64,000 nucleotides of DNA from Arthonia radiata (lineage: Eukaryota > Ascomycota > Arthoniomycetes > Arthoniales > Arthoniaceae), in NCBI GenBank assembly GCA_002989075.1, contig PSQN01000016.1, positions 124,001 through 188,000 of the forward strand, written 5' to 3'. The position numbers were made by a program, and so were the translations under genes. Under the pieces are notes generated by a model. That model saw only the letters and a list, made by a program, of their open reading frames with translations. It was not told the DNA's origin and did no database searches. This document shows, piece by piece, positions 42,383 to 53,761 of this stretch (its first letter is position 1; every line of letters starts with the position of its first letter).

Positions 42383-45300
42383 TCAGCTCAAGTCCATCCT
42401 GCGCAATTGTTCCTCGAGATCTTCCTCTTCTTCCTCAAGCACGCCAGGAGCCGTGGGCAGGTCGGATGGGTTCCTCTGCAGTCGCAGCCGGAATTCTCTC
42501 TGAGCAGAGGGTGACTCAGGCCGGGCAGTCGGTGGACTCATCCTGCGCGAGAAGTTTGCATGCCGATCGGTCTTCGGACTTGTGTGAAGTCCCTCTGCCT
42601 CTTTGAGTAATTGCTTGACTTGCCGCATGAGGCTGTTGACATGTGGTACAATATGCTTCAGTGTGTTGGTGTCGAACGGCATCTTCTTCGCACGAGCTGA
42701 CGAAGACGACGTCACAGTGCTCGACTCGGGCTCGCGACGTTTACCGCGCTGAAGGGCTTGAATGACAGACTGTGCCACTGCCTCGGAATCCTTTCGCGGT
42801 CGTGGGGCGCTTGGCTCGGATGACTCTGGAGGCCGGAAGTTGGGCGATGAGTTCACCGAATTATTTTGCTGCACGGCACGAAGCATCTCACTGGGAGACA
42901 TCCGTGCCTGACCTGCGGGCAGGGAACGTGGGGGCGTAAATCCTTCATGCTCATCGTCACTGAAATGCGTCGATGATGGCGATCGCAACGTGCTAAGTGC
43001 GTCGTCCTCGTGCTCCTGGTCTGCAAGATCGATCATGGCATCCACTTCATCAAAGACGGCCGCGTGATCGTCACCGCGAATCCCCAAAGTCGCTGCACGT
43101 ATCCGCAGGTCTTTGAGCTCTTCGATCAAGAGGCCCCATTCTTTGAGCAAGCCGATGTTGGCTAATACATTGTTCTGCTGCTTCTGGATATTATCTGGAA
43201 TCCGCATGGCCGCGAAATTGTTCGGTGCATCGTCAGCCTGAGTTTTTGGGACAATGGGTGAGCTCTGAGATGGGTGCGCAAAGTCAAAGTCGTCGTCCCA
43301 ATCTTCAGTTGCGCCCTTCCCACCGACGCCCCACGTACCAAACTTATGCGTCACGTCAGGTCGGCGGCCTGTGAGATCTTGGAAGGCTGGCACGCTCTGA
43401 CTACGAGCATGAAGCCCGCCTTGAGTTCTGCGGCTGGTCGATTGGTTGCCAAGATTACCTTGACGCTTCTTGCCGTGGACTGTCTTCGGCCGTGGAGGAG
43501 TATCATGATCTGAACCTTTGTCGACTGGCGTCGGCTCAGACCAATCGAAGACGCTATTCCGCAGCCCAGGGTCGGCTCGAGGTGTTGCGCTTCTCGCGGG
43601 ATCGTTTGGTGAGTGTGAGAACTTTGGCGTGTGCAGTCGAGGAGGTAGAAACGGGGAACGCCCGTGGCCATGCATGTCATTCGGAAAGCTATCCCAATCA
43701 GCCTCGTCGTCAGCAAAATCTTCACCCAAGTCCATCGCTGTCGCCCAGCTAGCTTCAGATGGGGGTGACCGCCTTGGTGTGATTGTTGACGGCGTTGCTT
43801 GAGCGGATACGAAGGAGGCTCTGTCATCTGTGCTGATAGTCTGCTGCGAGCCAGGCCGCCTGGGTGCCAAGAAAGGTGACCTTGCCTGAGGCTGATCGTT
43901 GACCGTAGTTGATGATTTGTCAAATAGCGTTTCCAATGGTTGCCGAGCAGTACCATACGAGCTTCTCGTGGTACCGGTGCGAAATGAATCATACACTGTC
44001 TCACTCGTGGAACCTTCTTCCTCACCTTCACCCCAACTGAAGACTCGTTGGCCGGCATACGAGCCATCAGGACTTGACGATGAAGGCCCAGAGGACGCCG
44101 AGACCTGCCGTGTGTGTGTTGGCGTCATTGCGGGCGGAGGGTGCCGCCTGACTGATGACGACCTGGTGGGAGGGAAATAACCAGACTCTGGACGAGGCGT
44201 GGAAGGATCCTTGGGGCTATGCCGCAAGTCCTGTCCACGAGGTGACCCCATTGGAGGAACTTGAGCTGCGGGTGCAGATGATATCCGTTGACTAAGCTTC
44301 CTCTTCAGCTTCGAAGCAGGGCCGTGGGAGCTGCTCAGCATGCGAGTGGGCGAATTCTTGAAGTTTGCAAACGACTGCCTTCGGTGTCGTTCAGACCGTA
44401 AATTTGTTTGTCCTGATGACGGATTCAGAGGGGAAGAGGCAGTTGTGGGGGAATATCGTTGCTCCGCAGAGAAGCTTTGCGGCGAATCAAGGTCTGAATC
44501 AGCCAAATCGACCTCCTCGATAGCTATTTGTGCTGGTATGACAGATTTGGCAAATAGCAACGTGAGCCGGGATCCATCAGGTCTTATGCGGCGTGTGGTC
44601 TCGGGGTCTTTATCTGTGAGATGCCTTGACAACCCCTTGATTGTCTTACGTGCTTTGACAATCCGTGGAAAGTGAACATAAGATTGGTTTTCAAAAGCTT
44701 GATTCCGTTCTTCCGAAACAGACACAGACTCTGAAAGCGGACTTGACTGCTCTGAACGACCACCTAAGTGTAGGCCCCACGATGCTGCCCTCTGATGGCT
44801 TGTTGCAGGGCGTCTGAACAATGGTTTCTGTGACAAGCTATCGCGGTTTTTTGTATTCCCTGCAACGTTCTGCGACAATGATCTTTTTACAAGCTTGTTC
44901 GGTCTATGTGTAGGGGGCCTTTCGGGCGTGAAGAACGGCTGCACTGAAGTGCTTGAGTATGTCGTAGACCTCCTCACAGCGTGCTCGCTTATAGAGGATG
45001 ACGGCCTCTGCGATTGTGTGAAAGAGTCTGGGTATGCTTGAGCTATGGGTCTCGATCTATAGGTGAATTCCGTGTCCTCCCGGATTATCGACGAGCGATG
45101 GGAGTCCCACGCCGAAGGCGGACCATTGGAAGATGTCAACGGGCGAGGGGAAGGAGTGGATGTCTTTGAAGGTGTATAGCTTGTCATGAGTCTCGAGGAA
45201 GAGGGGCTGGCTTCTCGCTGGGGATGAGCTTCTCGCTGTGCGGTCTGTTGCTGGCGGCGTTGAGAGAGTTGTGCAGAGGGTGTTGAAAGGATTCGATCGT

Positions 45301-45574
45301 CGGGGGAACGGCCAAAGGTAAGGCCCAAGGGAGCGACGAGTACGGTGCTTGTTGCACAAAGCTGTTACACCACCAGTCAGCCAAAGACACATTTTGTGAG
45401 ACCCGGAGGTTTTTCAGTATGCATGGGTGACCGTGGCTGCAGTGGAGACAGATGCGAGATGCGTGCGGTGAAGCACACCCGGGATCCGGGTAGCATGGAC
45501 CTGGCAAAGCCTGATGGGGGGAAGGGTCAGGCAAGGGAGCTCCTCGGACTTACGGTGCTGATTGCAGAGGTCAT
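42383..45574 (-). CDS. large disordered protein, function unknown
   Basis: The main exon (45361-42383) is 992 codons and lacks an ATG at its open 5' end. A likely first exon at 45574-45554 (MTSAIST) joins through a 192-nt intron (GTAAGT..GTAACAG, with GGCTGAC as branch site) in phase 0, giving 999 residues. The alternative start is the first in-frame ATG in the large exon (MTSYTPSKTSTP). Most of it is Ser/Pro/Arg-rich and disordered. A folded part near 760-830 has an acidic-aromatic motif (TEDWDDDFDF) followed by a helix (LLKEWGLLIEELKDLRIRAA) and an acidic helix (DEVDAMIDLADQEHED); another lies near HIVPHVNSLMRQVKQLLKEA. WDDDF-type motifs occur in septation-network proteins, a weak hint only. 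Confidence 0.7.
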
Positions 45575-47427
45575 TGCTCAGAGTTCGAAAAGGCAGCAGA
45601 GGGCATTGTGGCCTCCCGCCTCGAGAGCTGCTCGCATGGCGCGCAGGCTTAGAGGGAGTGCTGAGGTAATGGTGACCCAATGGTGGTGCGGTGGTTGAGG
45701 CAGAAGGGTCCGGAAAGAGTTGGTAGCATACGAGTCTAGAGAGTTCCGAGGGGGGCGGTGGCCGGAAGAAGCAATTAAGAACAGGGCTGAAGAGCCAAAG
45801 TGGAACTAGAAGCAAAGCAAAAAGAGTCAGCAGAGTAAGAAGCGAAGGAGCTTTGGGGGAAGAAGGGAAGCGAAACGTTGGCGGTGAGTGAAGTTGGCAG
45901 AAAACGGGTGCAGTGCTGAGCCAACTGAAATTGATCAGCACCGCACCGCAACAAGTGCGCACCGTCGGACCGTGTGTATTCGTCAACTGCCCCACGGCGA
46001 AAGGGAAAGCTTGAATTCAAGATTTGCCACTATACACTCTCGCTTGCTGTGCAGTAGCAGTCTGCCTTGCAGAGGTTGCTGCACATGCAGGCGACAGAGC
46101 GTCTAGCAACCACTAGACACGCAGCACATTTTAAGCATGATGGAAGAGGACCGATAATACGAGTCAAGCGCGTACAGCAGCTCGCGTCCAGTGTCACGGA
46201 GCACGGCCGGCATCACTCCTACAGCAGCAAGTTAAAGCAACGCTCCATGAGCGATTGGCAAGGTTCTGCTCACAGTCGCATGCCGATGCCGGTGACGAGC
46301 GAGCAGACAATCGCGCTCCCACAACAACAATGCTTTCCCCTGTCTGCGAGCGGACGGCGTATATAACAAGGCCCCCACGCTGCACTCCGCCGCGATTGGC
46401 ATTCACGCACAAGCTTGCGGCTCGGCGAAGGAGCTTCTGAAGCAGATCGAGGCCCTCTTGAGTCTTGCGCATCGGACATCGACTTCCTTTGGTACATGAT
46501 CCTGGTCCCGGCAACTATAGACTTTTGATGCCCCAGGTCGGTACTCTGACTGCCGTTCAGGCAACTCGACAATCTCTCCGGCGGCCCCTGGAGGCTGCAG
46601 AGCAATAAGGCCGAGTGAGACAGCTGAAAGCAAGGGCGAGGCGAAAGGGGCAGTTAACGGAAGATGAATGAAGGGCACGCAAGGAGATTTCGAACGAAGC
46701 ACGCGAGTTAACGAAATTATTCAATGATCTCGGAGGTTGGATGTTTGCCGCATCCGGAGCGTGGGGATGCGTCCGTGCACGATGCCCCACCAAACGCTCG
46801 AGGCAGAGTCGCGCCATTGGACGAGAAGGGTTCTTCAGCTGGCCCGCATCAATCGTCTCGGTTTGAGCCACACCTCCCTCGAACTCTTCTCATCCTCCGG
46901 CCAGACACACCACCTTCCTGTCGCGACTCCATCAAGCGAGCGACTGCCTCGGTCCACTCGTACGCGTCCCTTCTTCTACTGCCGTCCCGTCACTCATCAA
47001 AACCTTCTTACCACGCCCCTCGTTTCCCTCGCAACACTACGGCCCCTCCAACCCGCCTCCCTCCAGGATCACAGCTTGGCAGAGACCGCGTCGAGCTCTC
47101 GACAGTTGTTCACGACGCCCGCAACAGTGAGCTACAGTCTCGAGCCGCATTGTACGGAGTAAAGCGCCTGCAGGATGCTCTAGGACTGACGATCCCCGTT
47201 GCCTGGCCATTTTCTATTCTTAATCCTGATACGCCCCTCACCTCCGTTTCATCATTCCATGCCGGATACATCCGCCGGCATGCTCATCCGCGCCATAGCC
47301 TCGTGATAACTCCACTGCGTGGCGGCCTCATTCGAGCAGGCAAGCGAGACTCGAATTTGACGGGTGGTCAGAGAGGAGACGTAAAGGTCTACACTCACCA
47401 AGAAAAACGTTCGTGGCATTGAGTGAT
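45575..47427. other. intergenic, 1.85 kb, no supported gene
   Basis: The left part is the promoter of the disordered-protein gene. A plus-strand frame of 232 codons (46724-47422) ends six bases before the gcn20 stop on the other strand. Its composition is Arg/Ser/Pro/His-rich without motif and I do not accept it. A possible TATA sequence (gtatataac) lies near 46361. Confidence 0.45.
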
Positions 47428-49695
47428 TCATTTCTGCTTCATGACCACACCGGATGCATCAGCCTGGGCAGTGATGCGCTTCTTGTAGTCCTTCACGCCA
47501 CCGTCGAAATGCTCTATCGTCCCCTGGTCGCACACCCACAGGCTGGTGCACACGTTCTGTAGCATCGTCACGTCGTGACTAACAATCACCACGCCGCCTG
47601 CGAAGTTCCTCAAAGCGTCACTCAAAGCATCCATCGCTTCGATATCCAAGTGATTGCTAGGCTCGTCAAGAACCAAGATATGCGGATTCTGCAAGCTGAG
47701 ACAGGCAAAAGCAACTCTCGATTTCTGACCGCCAGAGAGCAGCTCCATCCGCTGGAGGCCAGTCATGCCCGTGATGCCAAATGCACCCAAATGTCGGCGA
47801 TACTCTTCATCGCTCTTGCCATGGAACTTGGCTGCCATGAAGCTCACAGGACTCAGCTTCATGTCCAGAGCGTCAACGTGATGCTGTGCGAAGTATGCCA
47901 TTCGCAGTCTTGGATTAGAACTAATGAGGCCCTTGGTTGGCTCCAGTTGCCCAATCAGCAGCTTCAACGCAGTCGTTTTACCTGCGCCATTGGGCCCAAC
48001 GATGCCAATCCTGCTGTCCAGCTGGATGTCAAGGTCGACATTGTTGAGAATGGCGGGTTTTTCTTTATCGTAAGCGAAATTGACACCCGCCATTTGGATG
48101 ATTGGTGGCGACAGCTTTTCCACGTCGCCAAACTTGAAATGCACGCTATATTCCGCTTCCGGCGCCTGGAGCTCTGGCATCTTCTCCAACTTCTTGATGC
48201 GACTCTGCGCTTCGGATGATTTCGCTGCGTTGTATCGAAACTTATCAATGAAAGCCTGTAAGTGTGCTCGCTGTTGCATCTGGTTTTCATACTCGCGCTT
48301 AGCAGTTTTGCGACGCTCCTCCTTCGTCGCGTAGAAGGAGGTGAAGTTGGCGCCTTTGTAGTAGTCGAGACGTTCTGAATGTTGGTGCATGATATCCGTA
48401 GCGACTTCATCCAAGAAGGAACGATCGTGGGAGACAACAAGGACTGTGTTAGGATAGCCTTGAAGGTAGTTTGAGAGGAAGGTGATGGAGGGGACATCCA
48501 ACATGTTACTCGGCTCATCGAGCAGTAGCAGGTCTGGCTCACAAAAGAGCGCTCTTGCCAATGCGAGGCGCATTCGCCAACCTCCAGAAAAGGATTTCGT
48601 GGGGTATTGCTGACGCTCTGTGGAGAAGCCAAGACCGGCAAGAATACTAGCAGCTCGTGATTCGGCTTTGTCGGACTCCATCTCGGAGAGTTTAGAGTGG
48701 ATATCGCTCAAGGTGATGTCCAGACCTTCACGTTGCTGGTCAAGCTTGGCAGCATCGCCGGAAGTGTCTGCCATTGATGCTCGTTGGGCTTCGAGCTCAC
48801 TCAATTCCGCTCCAATCTTCTCTTGCTCCTTCAAGAGGTGCTTGCGCCAGACGTCGGCGTCCAACACTGCTTGAATGGCCGACGTGTCGTCACCATGAAT
48901 CTCTTGCTCGACGTGCAGGATGGAGATGTGTGTAGGAATGGCCACCTCACGTCGACTCAGGGCGCGCAGTAGAGTACTCTTACCGATACCATTCTGGCCG
49001 ACAAGGCCATATCGACGACCGTAGGACAGAGTGAGGTTAGTGTCACTGAGTATTCTCTTACCACTGATTGACACATCGATATTGTCGACCTTGATGTCTT
49101 TACTCTTGGACGCTGCATCAGATCCAAGTTGCAAAGGATTGACAGCCATGAAGAATTCTTCATACGACTGTGCCTCGTCCGGCTGATTGAGCAGTCGCGA
49201 TGCCTCATATTCGACGTTCTTCATGACCTTTTTATCTTGCTTGGCACGGATCTTCCGCTCCGCCTTCTCGAGCTTCTTCTTGTCTACACGTGACTCCAAC
49301 TTGCGCGAATTGGCAGACTCAAGGTCTACGCTCCCGCCTGCGAGACCAAGTGTCGAGGAAACATTACGTTGTGCTCCTACATTGATTGCTTGATCCAGTT
49401 TGCGAGCTGTCGGTGCCATTTGACGTTTCTCAGGATCCTCGCCACCGGCTTCGTTGAGCTGGGTGACGAGTTTCTCCACGAGGTTGGTGATGCCGACCCT
49501 GCTCTGCTCTGAGAAGTCGCCCGAGGCAGAAGTCAATAATTCTATGATTACATCCTGAGCCTCTGCTAAGGGAGAAGGTGTGCTTGGATCAGCATCTGGG
49601 ATGTATGCATTTGATGCGTGGTTTAAGTAGCCCGTGGTATATTCTGAGACGACAGGGTCGATGTTCGGTATCAAAGCCCGTACTTCTGCCTCCAT
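47428..49695 (-). CDS. gcn20: Gcn20-type ABC-F ATPase
   Basis: An intronless frame of 755 residues. The N-terminal 200 residues are the Gcn1-binding region typical of Gcn20 (EVRALIPNIDPVVSEYTTGY), followed by a charged helix (KKKLEKAERKIRAKQDKK). Two ABC cassettes follow. The first has Walker A GQNGIGKST near 234 and signature SFSGGWRMRL near 366, then LLLDEPSNMLD. The second has GPNGAGKTT near 566, LLSGGQKSRVAFA near 649 and LVLDEPSNHLD. There are no membrane segments. With Gcn1 it helps uncharged tRNA activate the eIF2-alpha kinase Gcn2 on the ribosome during amino-acid starvation. Length and order fit Gcn20 closely. Confidence 0.95.
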   Translation of the reverse strand: MEAEVRALIPNIDPVVSEYTTGYLNHASNAYIPDADPSTPSPLAEAQDVIIELLTSASGDFSEQSRVGITNLVEKLVTQLNEAGGEDPEKRQMAPTARKLDQAINVGAQRNVSSTLGLAGGSVDLESANSRKLESRVDKKKLEKAERKIRAKQDKKVMKNVEYEASRLLNQPDEAQSYEEFFMAVNPLQLGSDAASKSKDIKVDNIDVSISGKRILSDTNLTLSYGRRYGLVGQNGIGKSTLLRALSRREVAIPTHISILHVEQEIHGDDTSAIQAVLDADVWRKHLLKEQEKIGAELSELEAQRASMADTSGDAAKLDQQREGLDITLSDIHSKLSEMESDKAESRAASILAGLGFSTERQQYPTKSFSGGWRMRLALARALFCEPDLLLLDEPSNMLDVPSITFLSNYLQGYPNTVLVVSHDRSFLDEVATDIMHQHSERLDYYKGANFTSFYATKEERRKTAKREYENQMQQRAHLQAFIDKFRYNAAKSSEAQSRIKKLEKMPELQAPEAEYSVHFKFGDVEKLSPPIIQMAGVNFAYDKEKPAILNNVDLDIQLDSRIGIVGPNGAGKTTALKLLIGQLEPTKGLISSNPRLRMAYFAQHHVDALDMKLSPVSFMAAKFHGKSDEEYRRHLGAFGITGMTGLQRMELLSGGQKSRVAFACLSLQNPHILVLDEPSNHLDIEAMDALSDALRNFAGGVVIVSHDVTMLQNVCTSLWVCDQGTIEHFDGGVKDYKKRITAQADASGVVMKQK

Positions 49696-50135
49696 GATGA
49701 ACGGGAAGTGGCGTTACGCTTATGGAACGACTCGTAGTGCTTGGCCTCTTCGATGAGGCGAGGATAAAGTTCAACTCTTCTTCCAAATGTTCTGTGCTGT
49801 TGCCCTATTTTTAAGGCTGCCATAATTCTGCAACTACTCTTCGTCTCGTGGACACGACCTGTTCGTTATTGACTCCACGCTTTGCATGTGATATGTCCTT
49901 TCGGATTACCTGCACTTTGATCAACACTCGTTCGACTTCATATCCCGTCGTCAATGCAACTCGATGACACAGAGTCATTCCACTATTGACCGGCCCCTGT
50001 TCTGACAGCACTTACTCAAACAAGACTGTTCCAGTGACTCGGCGAGCGTCGACACGTCACTAAGCAAAGCCTCACTTCATCTATCGCTGCTGCTCCCAAA
50101 TGCTAGCAGCTCCAGGAATCTAGCAATATCATTAG
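49696..50135. promoter_or_regulatory. divergent promoter region, gcn20 / Whi2-like
   Basis: About 440 bp between the gcn20 ATG and the first confirmed coding base of the Whi2-like gene. A first exon carrying the Whi2-like start codon should lie here. ATGs at 49954, 49963 and 50100 are candidates, but none gives a clear donor. Confidence 0.4.
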
Positions 50136-51701
50136 AGCACCGCCAAAGTGTCCCCATCACTGAATCCACCTCCTTTCTCCTCCCTTCACTTCCCCTCGAC
50201 GGTCACCCAATCCACTTATAAAGAGGAAGAAAGTTTTGAACACCAGCTTGAGGCACCTCCCGCATTCACAGAGCACGCGAGCGACCTCCAACCTTCTTCG
50301 TCCTCGAACGTTGAAGAGGAGACTAAAGCCGCCCTCCCCCGAGATCTCAAAGACTCCGCGGGCGCTAAAGATCTCGACGACGGCGAGCCTCCTCCACCCT
50401 ATACTGAAGGCTCTAGTCCCCTCGAGGGATTCACATACGTCATGGCGGCGGCCGGAGGCGCGTCGAGTATCATAACGCAGGTCTCACAAGGTGGTGGCGG
50501 GCCGTTGAACGCGTTGTCAGGTGAGGACAAACTACCATGAGCGTTTGATACACAGTTGACAGTTTGTAGGAGTCGGCGCGGATGAGAACATCAATATTGA
50601 CTTGCGGTATGTGCAACTTCCTGCAGCAGCTGCCATTTCAGTACTAATCAACCGCAGAGGCACGCGCTTTAGCATCTCCCGCGATGAGCTTCTCACCCTC
50701 CCTGAGTTCGTTCTGCTTTCACTGTTCCCAAACGGCCTTCTCCCAGAAGGTCATCTGAACGCCTTTCAAGAAGGCGACGTATACCCCGTCGACGTTAGTA
50801 CATCCTCATCCCGTCCATCTTCAGCGTATGCATCTCCCTCACTCGGTCCGTCTTCTCCGGTCAGCGGCATGGTACATGCCATACCCGCAGGCAAGAGGTC
50901 GATCGAGCACATCCGTGCCTGTATTGCCAATAGAGAGTTCATATGGTCTAACTTTTACATCTACGAATCACAGTATGATCCTGTATCTTTACAGTACATG
51001 CTCGAATTCTTTAGGAACGTCGCGCAGTCCATGCCGAGTCGATCACCGTCGCCAACGAACGAGGGCGAGGCGTCCGTGCCAGAGCTTGTGCCGGGATCTG
51101 CGCAGCAGATGTTGCAAGATAGGGCAGGCATCATCGTCCTGAGAGAAGACCTCGACTACTACGTGATTCCGCCGAGGAAGAATATTGAACATGTTGAGAT
51201 GGTCGAAGTCAAGCGAGCAGCGGGCAAGACGCTATTGCAGCAAAGTGGCATCTTCTCCGGCTTGCGAAAGAGTGAAGAGGCGGGCTCGACCGAGCAGCAT
51301 CTTATTGAGATGCTGACTGCTGGGTATGCTCATCTCCTCTCCTGATCTGTCCGTCATTCACATGCCCAGTACTGACACTGATACCATGCAGTGGCTTCAA
51401 CCACACGGACTCTTGGGGTCACCGCGCCGGCGAACCCAACAAAGCCGTCATCTGCTCCATCGCTCTCGCGCGCCTCCGCACGGATGTCAAGAACGCTGGT
51501 ATTTCCGGCGGTAACAACTCCTCCGCTGATAGCAACGCTGTAGGTATGGCGCAGAAGCTTTTGCTATTCTGGCGAAAACCGGCTAGGCGCTGCTGGTGGG
51601 AGGGCGTGGACTTGACTGGCGTGGAAGGTGTGGAGGGCAGCCTAAAAGTCTGGGTCAGGCGAGTGTGGACGCTGGAGATGAGCGTGATCGGACTGAGGTA
51701 A
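50136..51701 (+). CDS. Whi2-like growth regulator (BTB/POZ-like), first exon not found
   Basis: Exons 50136-50520, 50570-50606, 50658-51323 and 51392-51701 give at least 465 residues. Introns (49, 51, 68 nt) keep frame and rebuild LSGVGADENINIDLRGTRFS and LTAGGFNHTDSWGHRAGEPN. The first exon begins after a TTAG acceptor, and no ATG is found in frame before residue 100. SSPLEGFTYVMAAAGGASS, SISRDELLTLPEFVLLSLFP, FDP-like DPVSLQYMLEFFRNVAQS and the end LLLFWRKPARRCWWEG with VWTLEMSVIGLR are strongly conserved in fungal Whi2-like proteins. In yeast, Whi2 with Psr phosphatases restrains growth under nutrient or stress signals (TORC1, general stress response). Role here is by homology. Confidence 0.88.
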
Positions 51702-51841
51702 CGCATTCAAGATCCGGAGACAGAAGCGCGTGAAAAGTATTGTTGTTGAGACCTGAGGCAGCATGGTGTTCGAAAGTGCATTTGCCGGCGGAGCTGTTCA
51801 GTGTGCATACCCAGCATATACCTTCGATAAGAAGCTAATGG

Positions 51842-52144
51842 ATGTTCAATGCCGAAAGGACTGATCTTAACGGAGCCAACAGATGTGCTCGCTTAAAACC
51901 TTCACGCCTGCCACCTTCAGGTTTTGCAATGACTCTTCCACACCACGCCAGCGCCCCGGGCGCAGAATCGGTCGCAAGCTATGTAGGGCAAACGCTGCGC
52001 AGAGACGAGACTACTCTCAAGCGCCTGTACACTCTCCTATACAGCCCTGAAAACATTGATCCTGACGACGTGAGCACCTTAGCATCGGCGGCAAAAGAAG
52101 GCAAGCTACGCAGTTGCTGCTCGATAAGCAAAACGCGACTCTAG
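51842..52144 (+). CDS. possible small protein, unknown
   Basis: An ATG-started frame of 100 codons between the Whi2-like stop and the convergent SAH hydrolase stop. The middle (ESVASYVGQTLRRDETTLKR then LYTLLYSPENIDPDDVSTLA) is helix-like and well composed. An internal ATG (MTLPHHASAPGA) is an alternative start. No family is recognised and no intron is needed. It may be a real small gene or part of a 3' UTR. Confidence 0.35.
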   Translation: MFNAERTDLNGANRCARLKPSRLPPSGFAMTLPHHASAPGAESVASYVGQTLRRDETTLKRLYTLLYSPENIDPDDVSTLASAAKEGKLRSCCSISKTRL

Positions 52145-52340
52145 TTGAGTAGCCGCATATATTGGGTATCTGAGATGGCTGCTTTCGCAGCGTCGCTACA
52201 TTATATGACCGTTGAATGTCATGCTTTTCCCGTGCCCATGCTGTTGAACATCCAGGCGCCAAACTGTGCGCTCCAGCGTCTATGCGTTGAGATTCGTCTT
52301 TTCGTGTCCACTGCCCCCCTTGCCAAATCTATATTTCGCT

Positions 52341-53761
52341 CTAATACCTGTACATCTCGCTCTTGAACGGCCCCTCGCTCGGCAAGCCCAAGTACTCCGC
52401 CTGCTTCTCTGTCATCTGCGTCAGCTTCGCACCTACGTGCGCCAGATGCAGCCGTGCGACCTGCTCGTCCAGAATCTTCGGCAGCACGTAGACGCCGATG
52501 TCCAGCTTGCCCGTCTTGCCGAACTCGATGTACTTGTCGCCGAACGCCTTGTCCTCGGCCTTGTACAGCATGATCTGCGCGAGCACCTGGTTCGTGAAGG
52601 AGCAGCTCATGACGAAGGAGCTGTGGCCGGTCGCACAGCCCAGATTCACCAGTCGGCCTTCTGCGAGCAGGATGATGTGACGGCCCGACGGCATGTTAAA
52701 GCGGTCGACCTGCGGCTTGATGTTTTGAACCGACTTTGCGTTGGCCTTGAGCCATGCGACGTCGATTTCAATATCGAAGTGGCCAATGTTGCAGACGATG
52801 GCGTCGTTGGGCATGGCTTCAAAGTGCTTGCCCGTGATGATGTCGCGGCAGCCGGTGGTGGTGACGAAGATCTGGCCTTGGCTGGCGGCCTCGTCCATCG
52901 TTATGACCTGGTAGCCGGAGACGGCGGCTTGGAGCGCATTGATGGGATCAACTTCTGTTACGAGGACGCGCGCACCCATGCCGTGGAGTGCTTGCACACA
53001 GCCCTTGCCCACGTCGCCGAAGCCCGCTACAACGGCGACTTTGCCTGCAATCATGACATCGGTTGCGCGCTTGATGCCGTCGACGAGCGACTCGCGGCAG
53101 CCATAGAGGTTGTCAAATTTGCTCTTCGTCACGCTGTCGTTGACGTTGATGGCGGGGCAGAGGAGGCCATGGTCCTTGTTCTTGCCCTTCAGCATGCGGT
53201 AGAGGTGGTGTACGCCTGTTGTGGTCTCCTCGGAGATGCCGTAGCAGTCCTTCAGCATTTCGGGGTGCTTGGTGTGTACCAGCGCGGTGAGATCACCGCC
53301 GTCGTCGAGGATGAGGTTGAGGGGCTTGCCCGAGGGAAAGGCATTGATGGACTGCTCGATGCACCAGTTGTACTCATCTTCTGTCTCGCCTTTCCAGGCG
53401 AAGACGGGGACGCCTGCTGCAGCGATGGCGGCTGCGGCGTGATCTTGTGTGCTGAAGATGTTGCAAGATGACCATGTCACTTCGGCGCCGAGGGATGTGA
53501 GGGTTTCGATTAGGACGGCGGTTTGGATGGCTTTTTACAATTAGCTATCAGTCGTCCGGTGTGCGGGATGGGACGAAGAGAGCACGCACTCATGTGTAAA
53601 CAGCCTACTATCCTTGCACCTTTCAGCGGCTGCTCTGAAGCGTACTTCTCCCTCGTCTCCATCAGACCTGGCATCTCTATCTCTGCCAGCTCGATTTCCC
53701 GACGACCAAAGGCCGCCAGGCCAATGTCGGACACCTTGTATTTTTGTGCTGGAGTTGCCAT
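52341..53761 (-). CDS. sah1: S-adenosyl-L-homocysteine hydrolase
   Basis: Two exons, 53761-53590 and 53530-52341, encode 453 residues, the usual length. The 59-nt intron has a GTGCGT donor, and the acceptor that keeps frame ends AAAAAG rather than CAG/TAG. The splice gives [20 protein letters not shown], a strict family motif. [17 protein letters not shown] and the NAD-binding [13 protein letters not shown] follow, and the protein ends in KSEMYRY with the typical C-terminal Tyr-Arg-Tyr. It splits S-adenosylhomocysteine to adenosine and homocysteine, relieving inhibition of methyltransferases, in the cytosol as a tetramer with bound NAD. The C-to-G coding skew switch is present here too. Confidence 0.96.

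Noticed and set aside
46724-47422. Plus-strand frame of 232 codons before the gcn20 stop
   Set aside because: Arg/Ser/Pro/His-rich composition, no motif, no splice partners, and stops six bases from a convergent gene.
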